Assembly: GCF_003399445.1 (NCBI RefSeq)
Contig: NZ_QUQO01000001.1
Span: forward strand, 434,001-498,000
Source of the DNA: Parvularcula marina
GTDB taxonomy: Bacteria; Pseudomonadota; Alphaproteobacteria; Caulobacterales; Parvularculaceae
DNA length: 64,000 nt
Reading direction: 5' to 3'
Position 1 is the first letter of the stretch. Each line of letters opens with the position of its first letter. This document shows, piece after piece, positions 17,680-27,388 of this stretch. A model generated the notes under the pieces. That model worked only from the letters and a program-made list of their open reading frames with translations. It made no database searches and was not told the DNA's origin. The translations under genes were made by a program, and so were the position numbers.

Positions 17680-19584
17680 ATGGGGCACCCCAAGTCAAAA
17701 AGACTGGATATTCAGGGCCTTCGCGCGATTGCGGTGCTGGCCGTCGTCCTCTTTCACGGGCTGGGCAGCGCCCTGCCCGGCGGGTTTACCGGCGTCGATG
17801 TCTTCTTTGTCGTCTCGGGCTATCTGATCACCGGGATCCTTCTGCGCCCGATGGAAGAAGGCCGGTTCTCGATCCTCGATTTCTACCGACGGCGGGTGCG
17901 GCGGCTGTTCCCCGCGCTCTATACGGTGATGGCCTTCACGCTTCTTGGCGGGCTGATCCTGTTCCCGCCGACGCTGCTGATTGAACTCGTCGAGTCGCAA
18001 TTCTTCACGACGCTGTTTGTCTCGAATTTCTATTTCCTCGACCAGACCGATTATTTTGATCTGCAGGCGGAGTTGATGCCGCTTCTGCACACTTGGTCCC
18101 TGGGGGTGGAGGAACAGTTCTATCTTCTTTTCCCACCACTGCTCTGGGCGCTTCACCGTTTTGCTAAACCGATGATGTGGCAAGTGCTGGCGGGGCTCGC
18201 AGTTCTTTCGCTCGTTGCGTCCCAACGCTGGGTGATGACCGATGGCGATGTTGCTTTTTATCACCCCGCCTCCCGCGCGTTTGAGTTGCTCATCGGATCG
18301 CTCTGTGTGTTGATCGACCGCAAGGGATGGGTCAGCGGGCTTAGCCAACGCGTTCTCGGCGCAGCAGCCCTGCCCGGCATGGCGGTCAGCTTCCTGTTCG
18401 TTTCTGCGGGTTCGCCCTTTCCGGGGGTGCTCGCCCTCCTGCCTTGCCTGTCGACCGCAGCACTGCTTGTCTCCAAAGATGCATTCGCAAACAGGCTGAT
18501 CTCGAATGGCCCGATGGTGTGGGTCGGCGATATCTCCTACTCCCTCTATCTCTGGCACTGGCCGCTGCTGGTCTTTGCCAAATTCATGTTTCCCGGCTCG
18601 ATGCTGGCGATCCTCATCGCGATCATCCTTGCCTTTGGGGCGGCGGGCGCTTCCTACCGGTTCATTGAGCAGCCTTTCCTACGCTCGAAACAGCGCTTCA
18701 TCCTGCCCAAAGGCGTCATCGCTATGGCAGGGTCGGTCGCCATTGCCTTACCAATCTATCTCAATGATGGTGTACCCGGACGGTTCTCGCCGGAGCTGCA
18801 GGCCTATCTTGCCGCCTCTCAGGATTACAATCCCGATCGGCCCCGCTGTCACATGCGCTCGGACCGCCCCATCCCTTACGCGGACACATGCGTCTATGGC
18901 GCCGAAGACACCCCTGCCTCGGTCGCGATCTGGGGCGACAGTCACGGCACGGAGCTCGCCATGATGCTGGGCGAGGAGCTCGCCGATAATGGCCGCGCCG
19001 TGCGCTCGATCACCATGTCGGGGTGCCCGGCCAGCATGAGCCGCTATGAGCTCTGCAATGCCCAGATCGCCTCGACCCTCGCGGCGATGAAAGCGGATCC
19101 GGCGATGAAGACGATTCTTCTCGTTTCAAACCTTCATGGGTCGGATGATTTTGCCATGGACACGATTGCCGGGCTGAAGCGGACCGCTCTCGATCTTAAA
19201 TCCGCTGGCAAACAAGTCGTCTTCGTCTATCCGATCCCGACCATGGATTTCGACCCGCCGTCGAAACTCGCGCTCGACGTTCGCGCCGGCGGTGCGCCTG
19301 AGAATTCCGGCATCTCCCGGCAACGGTATGAGCAGAAAAGCGGCCATCTGGCGCGCGACCTTGCGCAGTTTGTGGCGGAGAATGGCCTGATCGGCGTCAG
19401 CCCGGCGGGTCTCTTCTGTGATGAAGAGAAATGCCGGGTCTATAGCGACGGCGTCGGAGTTCTTTATTACAATCAAGGACATCTGAGCCTCAAAGGCGCA
19501 AGGCTCCTCGCGGTGGAAGTCGAACGCGCGCTCGAAGACGCAAGCCAAGGCACCGCTTCTCCCTCCAGCGCCGCCATCCGCTAA
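17680..19584 (+). CDS. Acyltransferase-3 / SGNH fusion membrane protein (OafA/YrhL type)
   Basis: A 634-residue protein that transfers acyl groups, usually acetyl, to cell-surface polysaccharide. The first about 350 residues are the acyltransferase-3 domain with about ten membrane segments. It has RLDIQGLRAIAVLAVVLFH with the conserved Arg and His, FFVVSGYLITGIL, RRRVRRLFPAL and TWSLGVEEQFYLLFP. The C-terminal part (about 390-634) is an SGNH hydrolase-like domain: nucleophile region AIWGDSHGTELA and a closing NQGHLSLKGA with the catalytic Asp/His position partly altered (N-Q-G-H). No glycan gene cluster is adjacent. Confidence 0.92.
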   Translation: MGHPKSKRLDIQGLRAIAVLAVVLFHGLGSALPGGFTGVDVFFVVSGYLITGILLRPMEEGRFSILDFYRRRVRRLFPALYTVMAFTLLGGLILFPPTLLIELVESQFFTTLFVSNFYFLDQTDYFDLQAELMPLLHTWSLGVEEQFYLLFPPLLWALHRFAKPMMWQVLAGLAVLSLVASQRWVMTDGDVAFYHPASRAFELLIGSLCVLIDRKGWVSGLSQRVLGAAALPGMAVSFLFVSAGSPFPGVLALLPCLSTAALLVSKDAFANRLISNGPMVWVGDISYSLYLWHWPLLVFAKFMFPGSMLAILIAIILAFGAAGASYRFIEQPFLRSKQRFILPKGVIAMAGSVAIALPIYLNDGVPGRFSPELQAYLAASQDYNPDRPRCHMRSDRPIPYADTCVYGAEDTPASVAIWGDSHGTELAMMLGEELADNGRAVRSITMSGCPASMSRYELCNAQIASTLAAMKADPAMKTILLVSNLHGSDDFAMDTIAGLKRTALDLKSAGKQVVFVYPIPTMDFDPPSKLALDVRAGGAPENSGISRQRYEQKSGHLARDLAQFVAENGLIGVSPAGLFCDEEKCRVYSDGVGVLYYNQGHLSLKGARLLAVEVERALEDASQGTASPSSAAIR

Positions 19585-19648
19585 TTTCCACAATTGGCAA
19601 ATCCCGGAGTCTCGGGTTACGCTTGGCCCCGAACGAACGGGGGATCCC

Positions 19649-20107
19649 ATGACGAAAGCACTCTTCACCGGGCTTGCGGCCCTGATCGCCATTGGCGGCG
19701 CAGCTTCTGCGCAGGACGTCTTCCCGAAGGTCAATCCCGGGGAATGGGAATATGTCGCAAAGACAAAAGTGAATGTCGTCAGCAATGGCGTGCCCATCGC
19801 CATCCCGGAACAAGTCAGTACAGAAGTCAAATGTGTGACGGCGGAAGAAGCCGATCTAAAACCCGATGAAGATGATCTCGAGGAAGGCTGCACCATTCTG
19901 GGGGTTCAGTCAGATGCGACCTTTGTGAACATGCAGGTGTCTTGCATCTCCAACGGCCAGAAGATCGACGGCTCTGTTGAGACAAAGGTGCATGACGCAG
20001 GCAACCGGATCCACACTGTCTTCAGTGCCAAGGGCGGAGATGCCGCAACGCAGCTCGACATCAATGCCGTGGTCACCGGCGAGCGCAAAGGTGCGTGCAC
20101 AGAGTAA
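19649..20107 (+). CDS. Exported DUF3617-like protein
   Basis: A 152-residue protein with signal peptide ending GAASAQD, then the DUF3617 pattern: NPGEWEY near the start of the mature part, a Cys in EVKCVTAEE, a second in LEEGCTI, one in VSCISNG, and a last Cys near the C-terminus. Four Cys suggest two periplasmic disulfides. The function of the family is unknown. GGGGGAT lies 4 nt before the ATG. A strong hairpin follows the stop. Confidence 0.75.
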   Translation: MTKALFTGLAALIAIGGAASAQDVFPKVNPGEWEYVAKTKVNVVSNGVPIAIPEQVSTEVKCVTAEEADLKPDEDDLEEGCTILGVQSDATFVNMQVSCISNGQKIDGSVETKVHDAGNRIHTVFSAKGGDAATQLDINAVVTGERKGACTE

Positions 20108-20130
20108 AGAACCGCTCACATTCGAATATG

Positions 20131-20168
20131 AAAACGCCCACGTGACCGAATCGTCGCGTGGGCGTTTT
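20131..20168. terminator. Bidirectional hairpin terminator
   Basis: The perfect 12-bp stem AAAACGCCCACG / CGTGGGCGTTTT (20131-20142 with 20157-20168) has a 14 nt loop and T-runs on both strands. It lies between the convergent DUF3617 and sucB genes and can end both transcripts. Confidence 0.85.
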
Positions 20169-20197
20169 GGTATTCGCTTGGCCGAATGGCTGCCGGA

Positions 20198-21703
20198 TCA
20201 GAGATCCAGCAGCAGGCGTTGCGGATCTTCGAGATTCTCTTTCACGCGGACGAGGAAGGTCACCGCACCTTTGCCGTCGACAATGCGATGATCATAGCTC
20301 ATCGCGAGATACATCATGGGACGGACGACCACCTGGTCATTGATGACCACGGGGCGTTTCTCGATCCGGTGCATCCCCAGAATGCCCGATTGCGGCATGT
20401 TGAGGATTGGCGTTGAGAGCAGCGAGCCATAAATGCCGCCATTGGTGATGGTAAAGGTGCCGCCCTGCATCTCTTCCATGGTCAGCGTGCCTTCACGGCC
20501 ACGGCGACCGAAATCGGCGATGTCCTTCTCGATCTGTGCGAGGGACTTCTGATCCGCATCGCGCAAGACGGGCACGACGAGGCCTTTCTCTGTCCCCACC
20601 GCGATGCCGACATCGTAATGGTCTTTGTAGATGATGTCCGTGCCGTCGATCTCAGCATTGACGTCAGGGATTTCGCGGAGCGCGTGGCAGCAGGCTTTGA
20701 CGAAGAAGGACATGAAGCCGAGCTTGACGCCATGCTTTTTCTCGAAAAGCTCTTTATACTGAGAGCGTGTTTCCATCACCGCCGTCATATCGACATCGTT
20801 GAAGGTGGTGAGCATTGCCGCCGTGTTCTGACTTTCTTTCAGGCGGCGCGCGATAGTCTGGCGCAGGCGGGACATTTTCACCCGCTCTTCCCGCGGGCCA
20901 AGGTCACGCGGGGCCGCCGGTTTGGCTTGCGCAGGTGCCTGGGCGGCATCGCCGCCACTCTTCACATAAGCGAGGGCATCACCCTTGGTGATGCGGCCAT
21001 CTTTGCCCGTGCCGGTGATGCCAGCGGGGTCAACGCCATGTTCCTTGACGACGCGTTCGGATGCCGGGGTCAGCTTCGCGGCGCTCGCAGATGAGCTGCT
21101 CTGCGCCGGGGCCGCCGGTTTGGCGGGCGCCGAGGCCGGCACATCGTCCGAGGTCGAAATAATCGCGAGTACCGTACCCGGGGTGACAGTCGCGCCTTCG
21201 TCAAAGCGGATTTCCTTGACGATGCCGCTGACCGGAGACGGCACATCGACGGCTGCCTTGTCGGTTTCAAGGCTGAGCAGCGTGTCGTCCTGGCTGACCT
21301 GATCACCGACCTTCACCAGCCATTCGCCGATATCGGCTTCGGTTACGCTCTCGCCCGAAGACGGGGCGACGACTTCAATCTCTTCGCCTGCGGAGGAACC
21401 GGCAGCGCTTGAGGCCGCAGCAGCCTTGCCGTTGCCATTGGCCGAGCCATTGGATTTTGCCGAGCCTGCGCCCTCTTCGAGCTGCGCGAGCAGCGCGTCG
21501 AGCTCGACCGTGTCGCCTTCCTGCGCTGCGATCTTGATGATCGTTCCAGCGGACGGGGCCGGTACATTCACTGAGACTTTGTCGGTCTCAAGTTCAACGA
21601 CCGGATCGTCGGCGTTGACGGTATCGCCTTCCTTGACCAGCCACTGGCCGACGGTCGCTTCGGTCACGCTTTCGCCGAGGGTGGGGACGCGGATGTCAGT
21701 CAT
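20198..21703 (-). CDS. sucB: 2-oxoglutarate dehydrogenase E2 (dihydrolipoyl succinyltransferase), two lipoyl domains
   Basis: Transfers the succinyl group to CoA in the oxoglutarate dehydrogenase complex. The 501-residue protein has two lipoyl domains, against one in the common form. The first spans about 1-76 (lipoyl Lys in [12 protein letters not shown]). The second spans about 108-185 (Lys in [12 protein letters not shown]). They are joined by an Ala/Ser/Gly/Asn linker. A peripheral-subunit-binding domain follows ([20 protein letters not shown]), and the catalytic domain ends with [12 protein letters not shown] (catalytic His and Asp). The family with [11 protein letters not shown] and the SucA neighbour point to the oxoglutarate and not the pyruvate complex. 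It starts 9 nt after sucA ends. Confidence 0.95.
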   Translation of the reverse strand: MTDIRVPTLGESVTEATVGQWLVKEGDTVNADDPVVELETDKVSVNVPAPSAGTIIKIAAQEGDTVELDALLAQLEEGAGSAKSNGSANGNGKAAAASSAAGSSAGEEIEVVAPSSGESVTEADIGEWLVKVGDQVSQDDTLLSLETDKAAVDVPSPVSGIVKEIRFDEGATVTPGTVLAIISTSDDVPASAPAKPAAPAQSSSSASAAKLTPASERVVKEHGVDPAGITGTGKDGRITKGDALAYVKSGGDAAQAPAQAKPAAPRDLGPREERVKMSRLRQTIARRLKESQNTAAMLTTFNDVDMTAVMETRSQYKELFEKKHGVKLGFMSFFVKACCHALREIPDVNAEIDGTDIIYKDHYDVGIAVGTEKGLVVPVLRDADQKSLAQIEKDIADFGRRGREGTLTMEEMQGGTFTITNGGIYGSLLSTPILNMPQSGILGMHRIEKRPVVINDQVVVRPMMYLAMSYDHRIVDGKGAVTFLVRVKENLEDPQRLLLDL

Positions 21704-21712
21704 TTCTGTCTC

Positions 21713-24685
21713 TTAGCTTTCTGTGCTGAGCGCTTCTTCAAGGAAGGCAGCGAGTTCCTGTTTATGCTGTTTGGCGTGGCCGGTGGCCGTCGCGGCGGCG
21801 GGCGGGCGACCGGCATAGCGCGGCCTGGTATGCTTGGCGTCGATCTGCTGCAGCGTCCATTCAAGATAGCTCTCGATGAAGCTCCAGCCGCCCATATTGC
21901 GCGGTTCTTCCTGGCACCAGAACATCTCCGCCTGCGGGAAGCGTTTGAGTTCGGTCATCAGAGATGCACGCGGGAAGGGATAGAACTGCTCCACACGGAG
22001 CAGATAGACATCCTCAATGCCGCGAGCTTCGCGCTCTTCGAGAAGGTCATAATAAACCTTGCCCGAGCAAAGAACGACGCGCCGGATTTTCTCATCCGGC
22101 ACGAGCATTACGGTCGAGCCGGGCCGGTATTCTGCATCATCCCACAGCACTCGGTGGAAGCTTGAGCCCGGGCCCATCTCGGCTAGCGTCGAAGTCGCTC
22201 GCTTATGGCGGAGCAGCGATTTCGGCGTCATCAGGACGAGGGGCTTGCGGAAATCCCGCTTCATCTGACGACGGAGGATATGGAAATAGTTCGCCGGTGT
22301 CGTGCAGTTTGCGACCTGGATATTGTCCTGCGCACAAGCCTGCAGATAACGCTCAAGCCGTGCGGAAGAGTGCTCCGGCCCCTGCCCCTCATAGCCATGC
22401 GGGAGAAGCTGCACGAGACCGGACATGCGCAGCCATTTGCGTTCACCCGATGAGATGAACTGATCGAAGATCACCTGCGCACCGTTGGCGAAGTCACCGA
22501 ACTGCGCTTCCCAAAGGACGAGCGTTGTCGGGTCGGCCAGCGAATAGCCATACTCAAAGCCGAGCACAGCGAATTCGGAGAGGTTCGAGTCGATGACTTC
22601 GAAGCTCGCCTGATCCTCAGAGAGGTGCCGGAGCGGCGTGTAGCGTTTCTCCGTCTCCTGATCGACGAATTGAGCGTGACGCTGCGAGAAGGTGCCGCGC
22701 GCCGAATCCTGACCGGAGAGGCGCACCCGGTAACCTTCCATGAGCAGCGATCCGAAAGCCAAAGCCTCGCCCGTTGCCCAGTCAATTCCCTCGCCGGATT
22801 CAATCGTCGCCGCTTTGGCTTTGAGGATCCGGTCGAGCGTCTTATGCGTCTTGAAGTCTTTCGGCTTTTTCGTCAGCTTACTGCCGATCAGTTTCAGCCG
22901 ATCGATATCGACCGCCGTATCACCGCGCCGGTCATCTTCGAGCGGCGGCTTGAAGCCGGACCATTTGCCGTCGAGCCAGTCAGCCTTTTTCGGCTCGTAA
23001 GGCTCGCCCTTCTCGAATTCCTCATCAAGGAAGGCTTTGAAGTTGTCGCGCTCGGTCTCGATCCATTCGCGGGTGACAACCCCCTCTTCGACCAGACGGT
23101 CCGCATAGACCTCCCGCGTCGTCGCGTGGTTGCGGATCTTTTTATACATGAGCGGTTGAGTGAAGCTCGGCTCATCGCCTTCATTGTGGCCAAAGCGGCG
23201 GTAGCACCACATGTCGATGACGACATCATGGCCGAATTCCTGACGGAACTCGGTGGCGACTTTCGCAGCGAAAACCACCGCCTCCGGATCATCACCATTG
23301 ACGTGGAAGATCGGCGCCTCAACCATCTTCGCCACATCCGACGGATAAGGAGAACTGCGCGAGAATTTCGGCGCGGTCGTAAAGCCGATCTGGTTATTGA
23401 CGATAAAGTGGATCGTCCCGCCGGTGCGGTACCCCCGCAGGCCGGTGAAGCCGAAACATTCGGCCACGATCCCCTGCCCGGCAAAGGCGGCATCGCCATG
23501 CAACAGCATCGGCAAAACCTGCGTGCGCGGCTGGGTGACCCGTTCGGACGGATGCATGTCCTGCTTGGCGCGTGACTTACCGAGTACGACCGGATCGACG
23601 GCCTCAAGGTGAGAGGGGTTTGCCGCAAGCGACAGGTGGACATTATTGCCGTCAAAGGAACGGTCCGAAGACGCACCCAGATGGTATTTCACATCGCCCG
23701 AGCCGCCGACATCATCGGGGATCGCAGCGCCGCCCTGGAATTCGTGGAAAATCTGGTGATAGGGCTTACCCATCACGGCGGCGAGAACATTGAGCCGCCC
23801 GCGGTGCGGCATACCGATCGAGATTTCCTCAACCCCTAGCGCGCCGCCGCGTTTGATGATCTGTTCCAGCGCCGGCACCATGGCTTCGCCGCCATCAATA
23901 CCGAAGCGCTTCGTACCCGTATATTTCGTGTGCAGAAAGTTCTCGAAGCCCTCGGTTTCAAGAAGTTTCAGGAGGATAGCTTTCTTGCCGTCCTCGGTGA
24001 ACTTGATTTCCTTGTCCATGCCCTCAATGCGGCGCTGGATCCAGTCCTTCTGCGCCGGGCTCGTGATATGCATGAACTCAACAGCGAAAGTACCGCAATA
24101 GGTCCGCTGGAGGATCTCAAGGATGGTCCGCAGATTGGCCGTCTCAAGTCCGAGCACATGGTCGATGAAGATCTCGCGATCGAGATCGTCCTCGGTGAAG
24201 CCGTAATGCTCCGGGGTCAGTTCGGGGTGCCATTCAGGCTCCTCGATCTTCAAGGGATCAAGATCGGCAATCAGGTGCCCGCGGATCCGGTAGGCGCGGA
24301 TCAGCATCAGGGCACGGATGGAATCGCGCACCGCAGCAGCCACATCGGTCGCCGAAATTTCCGGCGAGCGCTGCTCGATCTTCTTCTCGAAATTACCCTC
24401 AACGCCGGACCAGTCCCCGCCAAGCGCGGCAGTCGTCTCATCAGAGGGGCGCGGCGGCCAGTCGGCGCGCGCCCAGCTCGGACCGCGATCGTTTTGAGCG
24501 GCGAGGTCTGAATCTTCCAGATCGTCGAAAAAGGCGCGAAGTTCAGGATCAACCGAAGCAGGGTTCTCGGTGTACTTCCTGTATTGTTCGTTCAGATATT
24601 GGCGATTGCCGCCGGACAAGAAGCTCGTTGCCTGGAGCAAATCCCGTAAGGCGAACACTTCGCCTTGTGAGCCATCGTGGGCCAT
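21713..24685 (-). CDS. sucA: 2-oxoglutarate dehydrogenase E1
   Basis: Thiamine-diphosphate decarboxylase of the oxoglutarate dehydrogenase complex. The 990-residue protein starts with the E1o N-terminal signature SFLSGGNRQYLNEQY. The ThDP/metal motif is present (GDAAFAGQGIVAEC, later NNQIGFT). PHRGRLNVLAAVMGKPY and WEAQFGDFANGAQVIFDQFI are hallmark E1o stretches. The C-terminus has CQEEPRNMGGW. I use the ATG at 24685 because the conserved region begins there; the frame is open upstream but reads unlike the family. A perfect palindrome sits directly before this ATG. Confidence 0.96.
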   Translation of the reverse strand: MAHDGSQGEVFALRDLLQATSFLSGGNRQYLNEQYRKYTENPASVDPELRAFFDDLEDSDLAAQNDRGPSWARADWPPRPSDETTAALGGDWSGVEGNFEKKIEQRSPEISATDVAAAVRDSIRALMLIRAYRIRGHLIADLDPLKIEEPEWHPELTPEHYGFTEDDLDREIFIDHVLGLETANLRTILEILQRTYCGTFAVEFMHITSPAQKDWIQRRIEGMDKEIKFTEDGKKAILLKLLETEGFENFLHTKYTGTKRFGIDGGEAMVPALEQIIKRGGALGVEEISIGMPHRGRLNVLAAVMGKPYHQIFHEFQGGAAIPDDVGGSGDVKYHLGASSDRSFDGNNVHLSLAANPSHLEAVDPVVLGKSRAKQDMHPSERVTQPRTQVLPMLLHGDAAFAGQGIVAECFGFTGLRGYRTGGTIHFIVNNQIGFTTAPKFSRSSPYPSDVAKMVEAPIFHVNGDDPEAVVFAAKVATEFRQEFGHDVVIDMWCYRRFGHNEGDEPSFTQPLMYKKIRNHATTREVYADRLVEEGVVTREWIETERDNFKAFLDEEFEKGEPYEPKKADWLDGKWSGFKPPLEDDRRGDTAVDIDRLKLIGSKLTKKPKDFKTHKTLDRILKAKAATIESGEGIDWATGEALAFGSLLMEGYRVRLSGQDSARGTFSQRHAQFVDQETEKRYTPLRHLSEDQASFEVIDSNLSEFAVLGFEYGYSLADPTTLVLWEAQFGDFANGAQVIFDQFISSGERKWLRMSGLVQLLPHGYEGQGPEHSSARLERYLQACAQDNIQVANCTTPANYFHILRRQMKRDFRKPLVLMTPKSLLRHKRATSTLAEMGPGSSFHRVLWDDAEYRPGSTVMLVPDEKIRRVVLCSGKVYYDLLEEREARGIEDVYLLRVEQFYPFPRASLMTELKRFPQAEMFWCQEEPRNMGGWSFIESYLEWTLQQIDAKHTRPRYAGRPPAAATATGHAKQHKQELAAFLEEALSTES

Positions 24686-24699
24686 GGACTGTACAGTCC
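24686..24699. promoter_or_regulatory. Perfect 14-nt palindrome at the sucA ribosome-binding region
   Basis: GGACTGTACAGTCC is a perfect palindrome touching the sucA start codon, with a GAGAGAGG purine run (read leftward) just beyond it. It could be a protein operator or a small hairpin that holds the ribosome site. It occurs in the 160 nt between sucD and sucA. No regulator is identified. Confidence 0.35.
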
Positions 24700-24845
24700 C
24701 TCTCTCTGCTGCCGAAAGAGGGCCGTATTCCCATGAGGGCCCTTTACGGCGATTTAAAATGGCGCAGTTTTTGCGCCCGTTAAACAACCTATACCTGAAC
24801 TGCCCCGTTAGCCTTCGCAAGCTAATGCGGCGCTTGGACGCTGCC

Positions 24846-25745
24846 TTAGCCGTTCAGGAGTTCAACCATTGCGGTGCCGAGCGCAGCCGGTGACGGTGCC
24901 ACCTTGATCCCGGCCTTGTTCATGGCTTCGATCTTGGCTTCTGCGGTATCCGCGCCGCCCGACACGATGGCGCCTGCGTGGCCCATGCGGCGACCCGGAG
25001 GCGCGGTAACGCCAGCGATGAAGCCGACGGTCGGTTTCTTGACGGAGTTGCTGGCGAGGAACTCGGCCGCTTCTGCTTCGGCAGAGCCGCCGATTTCGCC
25101 GATCATGATGATCTGCTGGGTTTCGTCATCCGCGAGGAACATCTCAAGCACGTCGATAAAGTCGGTGCCCTTCACCGGGTCACCCCCGATGCCCACACAG
25201 GTCGACTGGCCAAGGCCGGCCATCGTCGTCTGGTGAACAGCTTCATAGGTAAGCGTGCCCGAGCGGGAGACAATGCCCACCGTGCCGCGCTTGTGAATGT
25301 GGCCGGGCATGATACCGATCTTGCACTCATCCGGCGTGATGACGCCGGGGCAGTTCGGGCCGATCAAGCGGGTGCTCGAGCCCTCAAGGGCGGCTTTCAC
25401 GCGGACCATGTCGAGGACCGGAATGCCTTCGGTGATCGCGATGACCAGCGGGAGTTCGGCTTCGATGGCTTCGATGATCGAGGCCGCAGCAAATTTCGGC
25501 GGCACATAGACAACCGAAGCATTGGCGCCGGTCTTCTCGACGGCATCCTTCATCGTGTCGAAGACAGGAAGGGTTGCGCCTTTTGCCGGCTCGCCCGCTT
25601 CCCAAGTCTGCCCGCCTTTGCCGGGCACAACCCCGCCGACCATCTTTGTACCGTAAGCAATGGCCTGTTCCGTGTGGAACGTACCGGTCTTCCCGGTGAG
25701 ACCCTGGCAGAGGACTTTGGTGGATTTATCGACGAGGATGGACAT
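24846..25745 (-). CDS. sucD: Succinyl-CoA ligase, alpha subunit
   Basis: Makes succinate and ATP/GTP from succinyl-CoA together with SucC. The 299-residue protein has the CoA-binding Rossmann domain ([27 protein letters not shown]), the [13 protein letters not shown] signature, and the phosphohistidine region [14 protein letters not shown] (active His about residue 250). Length is normal. The usual partner sucC is not next to it; the upstream gene is an exported unknown. It starts the leftward sucD-sucA-sucB block, and the 191 nt upstream presumably holds its promoter, which I cannot pinpoint. Confidence 0.96.
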   Translation of the reverse strand: MSILVDKSTKVLCQGLTGKTGTFHTEQAIAYGTKMVGGVVPGKGGQTWEAGEPAKGATLPVFDTMKDAVEKTGANASVVYVPPKFAAASIIEAIEAELPLVIAITEGIPVLDMVRVKAALEGSSTRLIGPNCPGVITPDECKIGIMPGHIHKRGTVGIVSRSGTLTYEAVHQTTMAGLGQSTCVGIGGDPVKGTDFIDVLEMFLADDETQQIIMIGEIGGSAEAEAAEFLASNSVKKPTVGFIAGVTAPPGRRMGHAGAIVSGGADTAEAKIEAMNKAGIKVAPSPAALGTAMVELLNG

Positions 25746-25936
25746 GAAGGCTCCCTTCGGATGGCAGACGCGAGGGTATGGACAAATTTCGTCGGGCCCT
25801 AGACCTGCTCTTCATGGGGGGCAAGGGAGACTGACCCCAGATTCGGCGATTTATCAGCCTGTTTTGAGCTATCCGAACCTGCCCGCGCCGATCCGATACC
25901 CTCAGGCAGGCTGTACCGATACCAGACGGGACAGAG

Positions 25937-26542
25937 TCACTGCTCAATAGCAGGAGCAACCGTCATTTTGCTGTCTCGTCGATAGGTCAGCTGGCCTGTC
26001 ACCGGATAGGTCGCTGGATCAATCGCCAGCTCTACACAATCGGGAACGGATCGCGGCTTTTCGGCTTCACACATCATAGCCCGCTCGACACGGACAGGCG
26101 CGTCAGCAGGCACATAATAGTCGTCGGATTCTTCGGTAAAGCCGCTCGTTTCGAGTGCCCTCTTCACATATCCGAACTCCACCCGCTCGAACTCGATCGT
26201 GCAGTCGCGCACGCCCGGTTCCGGCAGGATGATCCTGGTATCTGTTGTCACCCGCCCCGCAGAGGTCGGACGGCGGCGCGTGAAGGTATAAATCTTGGCA
26301 TCGGAGGACGGCACGCGGGTCAGCCCTGACTGGATCGTCGACGGTGCAGCAGGGATCCAGGTCCGCTCCAGCGCGAGATCCTCGATCGCTTCCGGCGTGC
26401 CGCCGGTGCGGATGCAGATCCCGATAAAGTCACTGACGACGAGGCGCGCGCCGACCGTGCGATCGAGCGTGCTCTGCTCCTGCGCAAAAGCAGCATGTGG
26501 CAAAGCGAGCAGCAGGGCGGGCATAAGGGATAAAATTCTCAT
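25937..26542 (-). CDS. Exported protein, 201 aa, unknown
   Basis: A 201-residue protein with a signal peptide ending HAAFAQEQ. The mature part has four Cys that could pair (GICIRTGG, RDCTIEFE, AMMCEAEK, PDCVELAI), typical of a small disulfide-stabilised periplasmic domain. I recognise no family. The N-terminus is uncertain: I chose the ATG at 26542 where the signal peptide begins, although GGAGGTGAAG lies about 17 nt away and an upstream start is possible. It is divergent from the histidine phosphatase gene. Confidence 0.65.
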   Translation of the reverse strand: MRILSLMPALLLALPHAAFAQEQSTLDRTVGARLVVSDFIGICIRTGGTPEAIEDLALERTWIPAAPSTIQSGLTRVPSSDAKIYTFTRRRPTSAGRVTTDTRIILPEPGVRDCTIEFERVEFGYVKRALETSGFTEESDDYYVPADAPVRVERAMMCEAEKPRSVPDCVELAIDPATYPVTGQLTYRRDSKMTVAPAIEQ

Positions 26543-26665
26543 CACGCGAAAATGGCGCTTCACCTCCGCCACGTCGAGCCATATTCGTGCGCCCAAACGG
26601 CCAAGACCCTTTTCTAGCCATGAAAATCGGGTAACGAAGTGGCATTTAGCGTCGAGGGCTGCCGC

Positions 26666-27310
26666 ATGTTGAGTTTATTTGGCAAAGGCCGGGCAAAGGA
26701 TGAGGGAATGCCGGGCGGCCGGATCGACCTGCCCTTCCCGGTCTGGTTCTCCCGCCATGGCCAGACCGACTGGAACAAGGCCGGCCGGTTCCAAGGCCAT
26801 TCGGACATTCCGCTGAATGAAACCGGTCGTCAGCAGGCCGCAAGGAATGGCCGCGCCCTCCGTGAACGGATCAAAAACCTTGACGAGCTTGTTTTTGTCA
26901 CGAGCCCCCTCGTGCGCGCTGCCGAGACGCTGGAGATCATCCGCGACAAACTTGGCCTGCCCCGACGCCGTTACGGCGTCGATGACCGGCTGATCGAAAT
27001 CGATCTTGGCGACTGGAACGGCAAGACCGTCGATGAGATCAATGCCGAAGACCCCGGTGTCTGGGAGCGTCGGCAGAAAGACAAATGGGCCTATAAGGTG
27101 CCCGGTGGGGAGAGCTATGCCGATGCAGCAGCACGGACCCGCGAATTCCTCCTTGAACTGAAAGGCCCTGCCCTGATCGTCGGGCATGGCGCCTCGGGCC
27201 GTATCCTGCGCGGCTATCTCTGCGGGCTAGATCGGCAGGGGCTGACCCACCTCAAATCGCCGCAGGATCTCGTTTTTGAACTCAAGGGCGGCAAGGAAAA
27301 AACCGTTTAA
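26666..27310 (+). CDS. Histidine phosphatase family protein (phosphoglycerate mutase-like)
   Basis: A 214-residue member of the histidine phosphatase superfamily. The phospho-histidine motif is FSRHGQTDWN, followed by GRFQGHSDIPLNETGRQQA. The second Arg/Glu/His set is seen in FVTSPLVRAAETLEI and IVGHGASGRILRG. It is closest in pattern to cofactor-dependent mutase-like broad phosphatases; glycolytic mutase activity is not shown. The ATG at 26666 has GAGGG about 8 nt upstream. It lies 78 nt upstream of the membrane-protein array and may or may not share transcription with it. Confidence 0.88.
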   Translation: MLSLFGKGRAKDEGMPGGRIDLPFPVWFSRHGQTDWNKAGRFQGHSDIPLNETGRQQAARNGRALRERIKNLDELVFVTSPLVRAAETLEIIRDKLGLPRRRYGVDDRLIEIDLGDWNGKTVDEINAEDPGVWERRQKDKWAYKVPGGESYADAAARTREFLLELKGPALIVGHGASGRILRGYLCGLDRQGLTHLKSPQDLVFELKGGKEKTV

Positions 27311-27320
27311 CCAGAACGGC

Positions 27321-27351
27321 TTCCGCAAATAGTTTGCATCGTTCCGCAAAT
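27321..27351 (+). promoter_or_regulatory. Direct repeat TTCCGCAAAT x2, operator-like
   Basis: Two exact copies of TTCCGCAAAT start at 27321 and 27342, 21 nt apart (two helical turns). The second copy also lies in an inverted repeat GTTCC-GCAAAT-GGAAC (27341-27356), and TTTGC/GCAAA arms overlap it. The repeats sit 38-68 nt before the first gene of the membrane-protein array, in the only intergenic gap of that region. This suggests a regulator-binding site; the regulator is unknown. Confidence 0.45.
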
Positions 27352-27388
27352 GGAACGAAAGTTCTCCCTATTCCATGGGGGGAATGAG

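Noticed and set aside
24686-24820. N-terminal extension of sucA to 24820
   Set aside because: The 45 extra residues do not resemble E1o proteins, whose conserved part starts right after the ATG at 24685.
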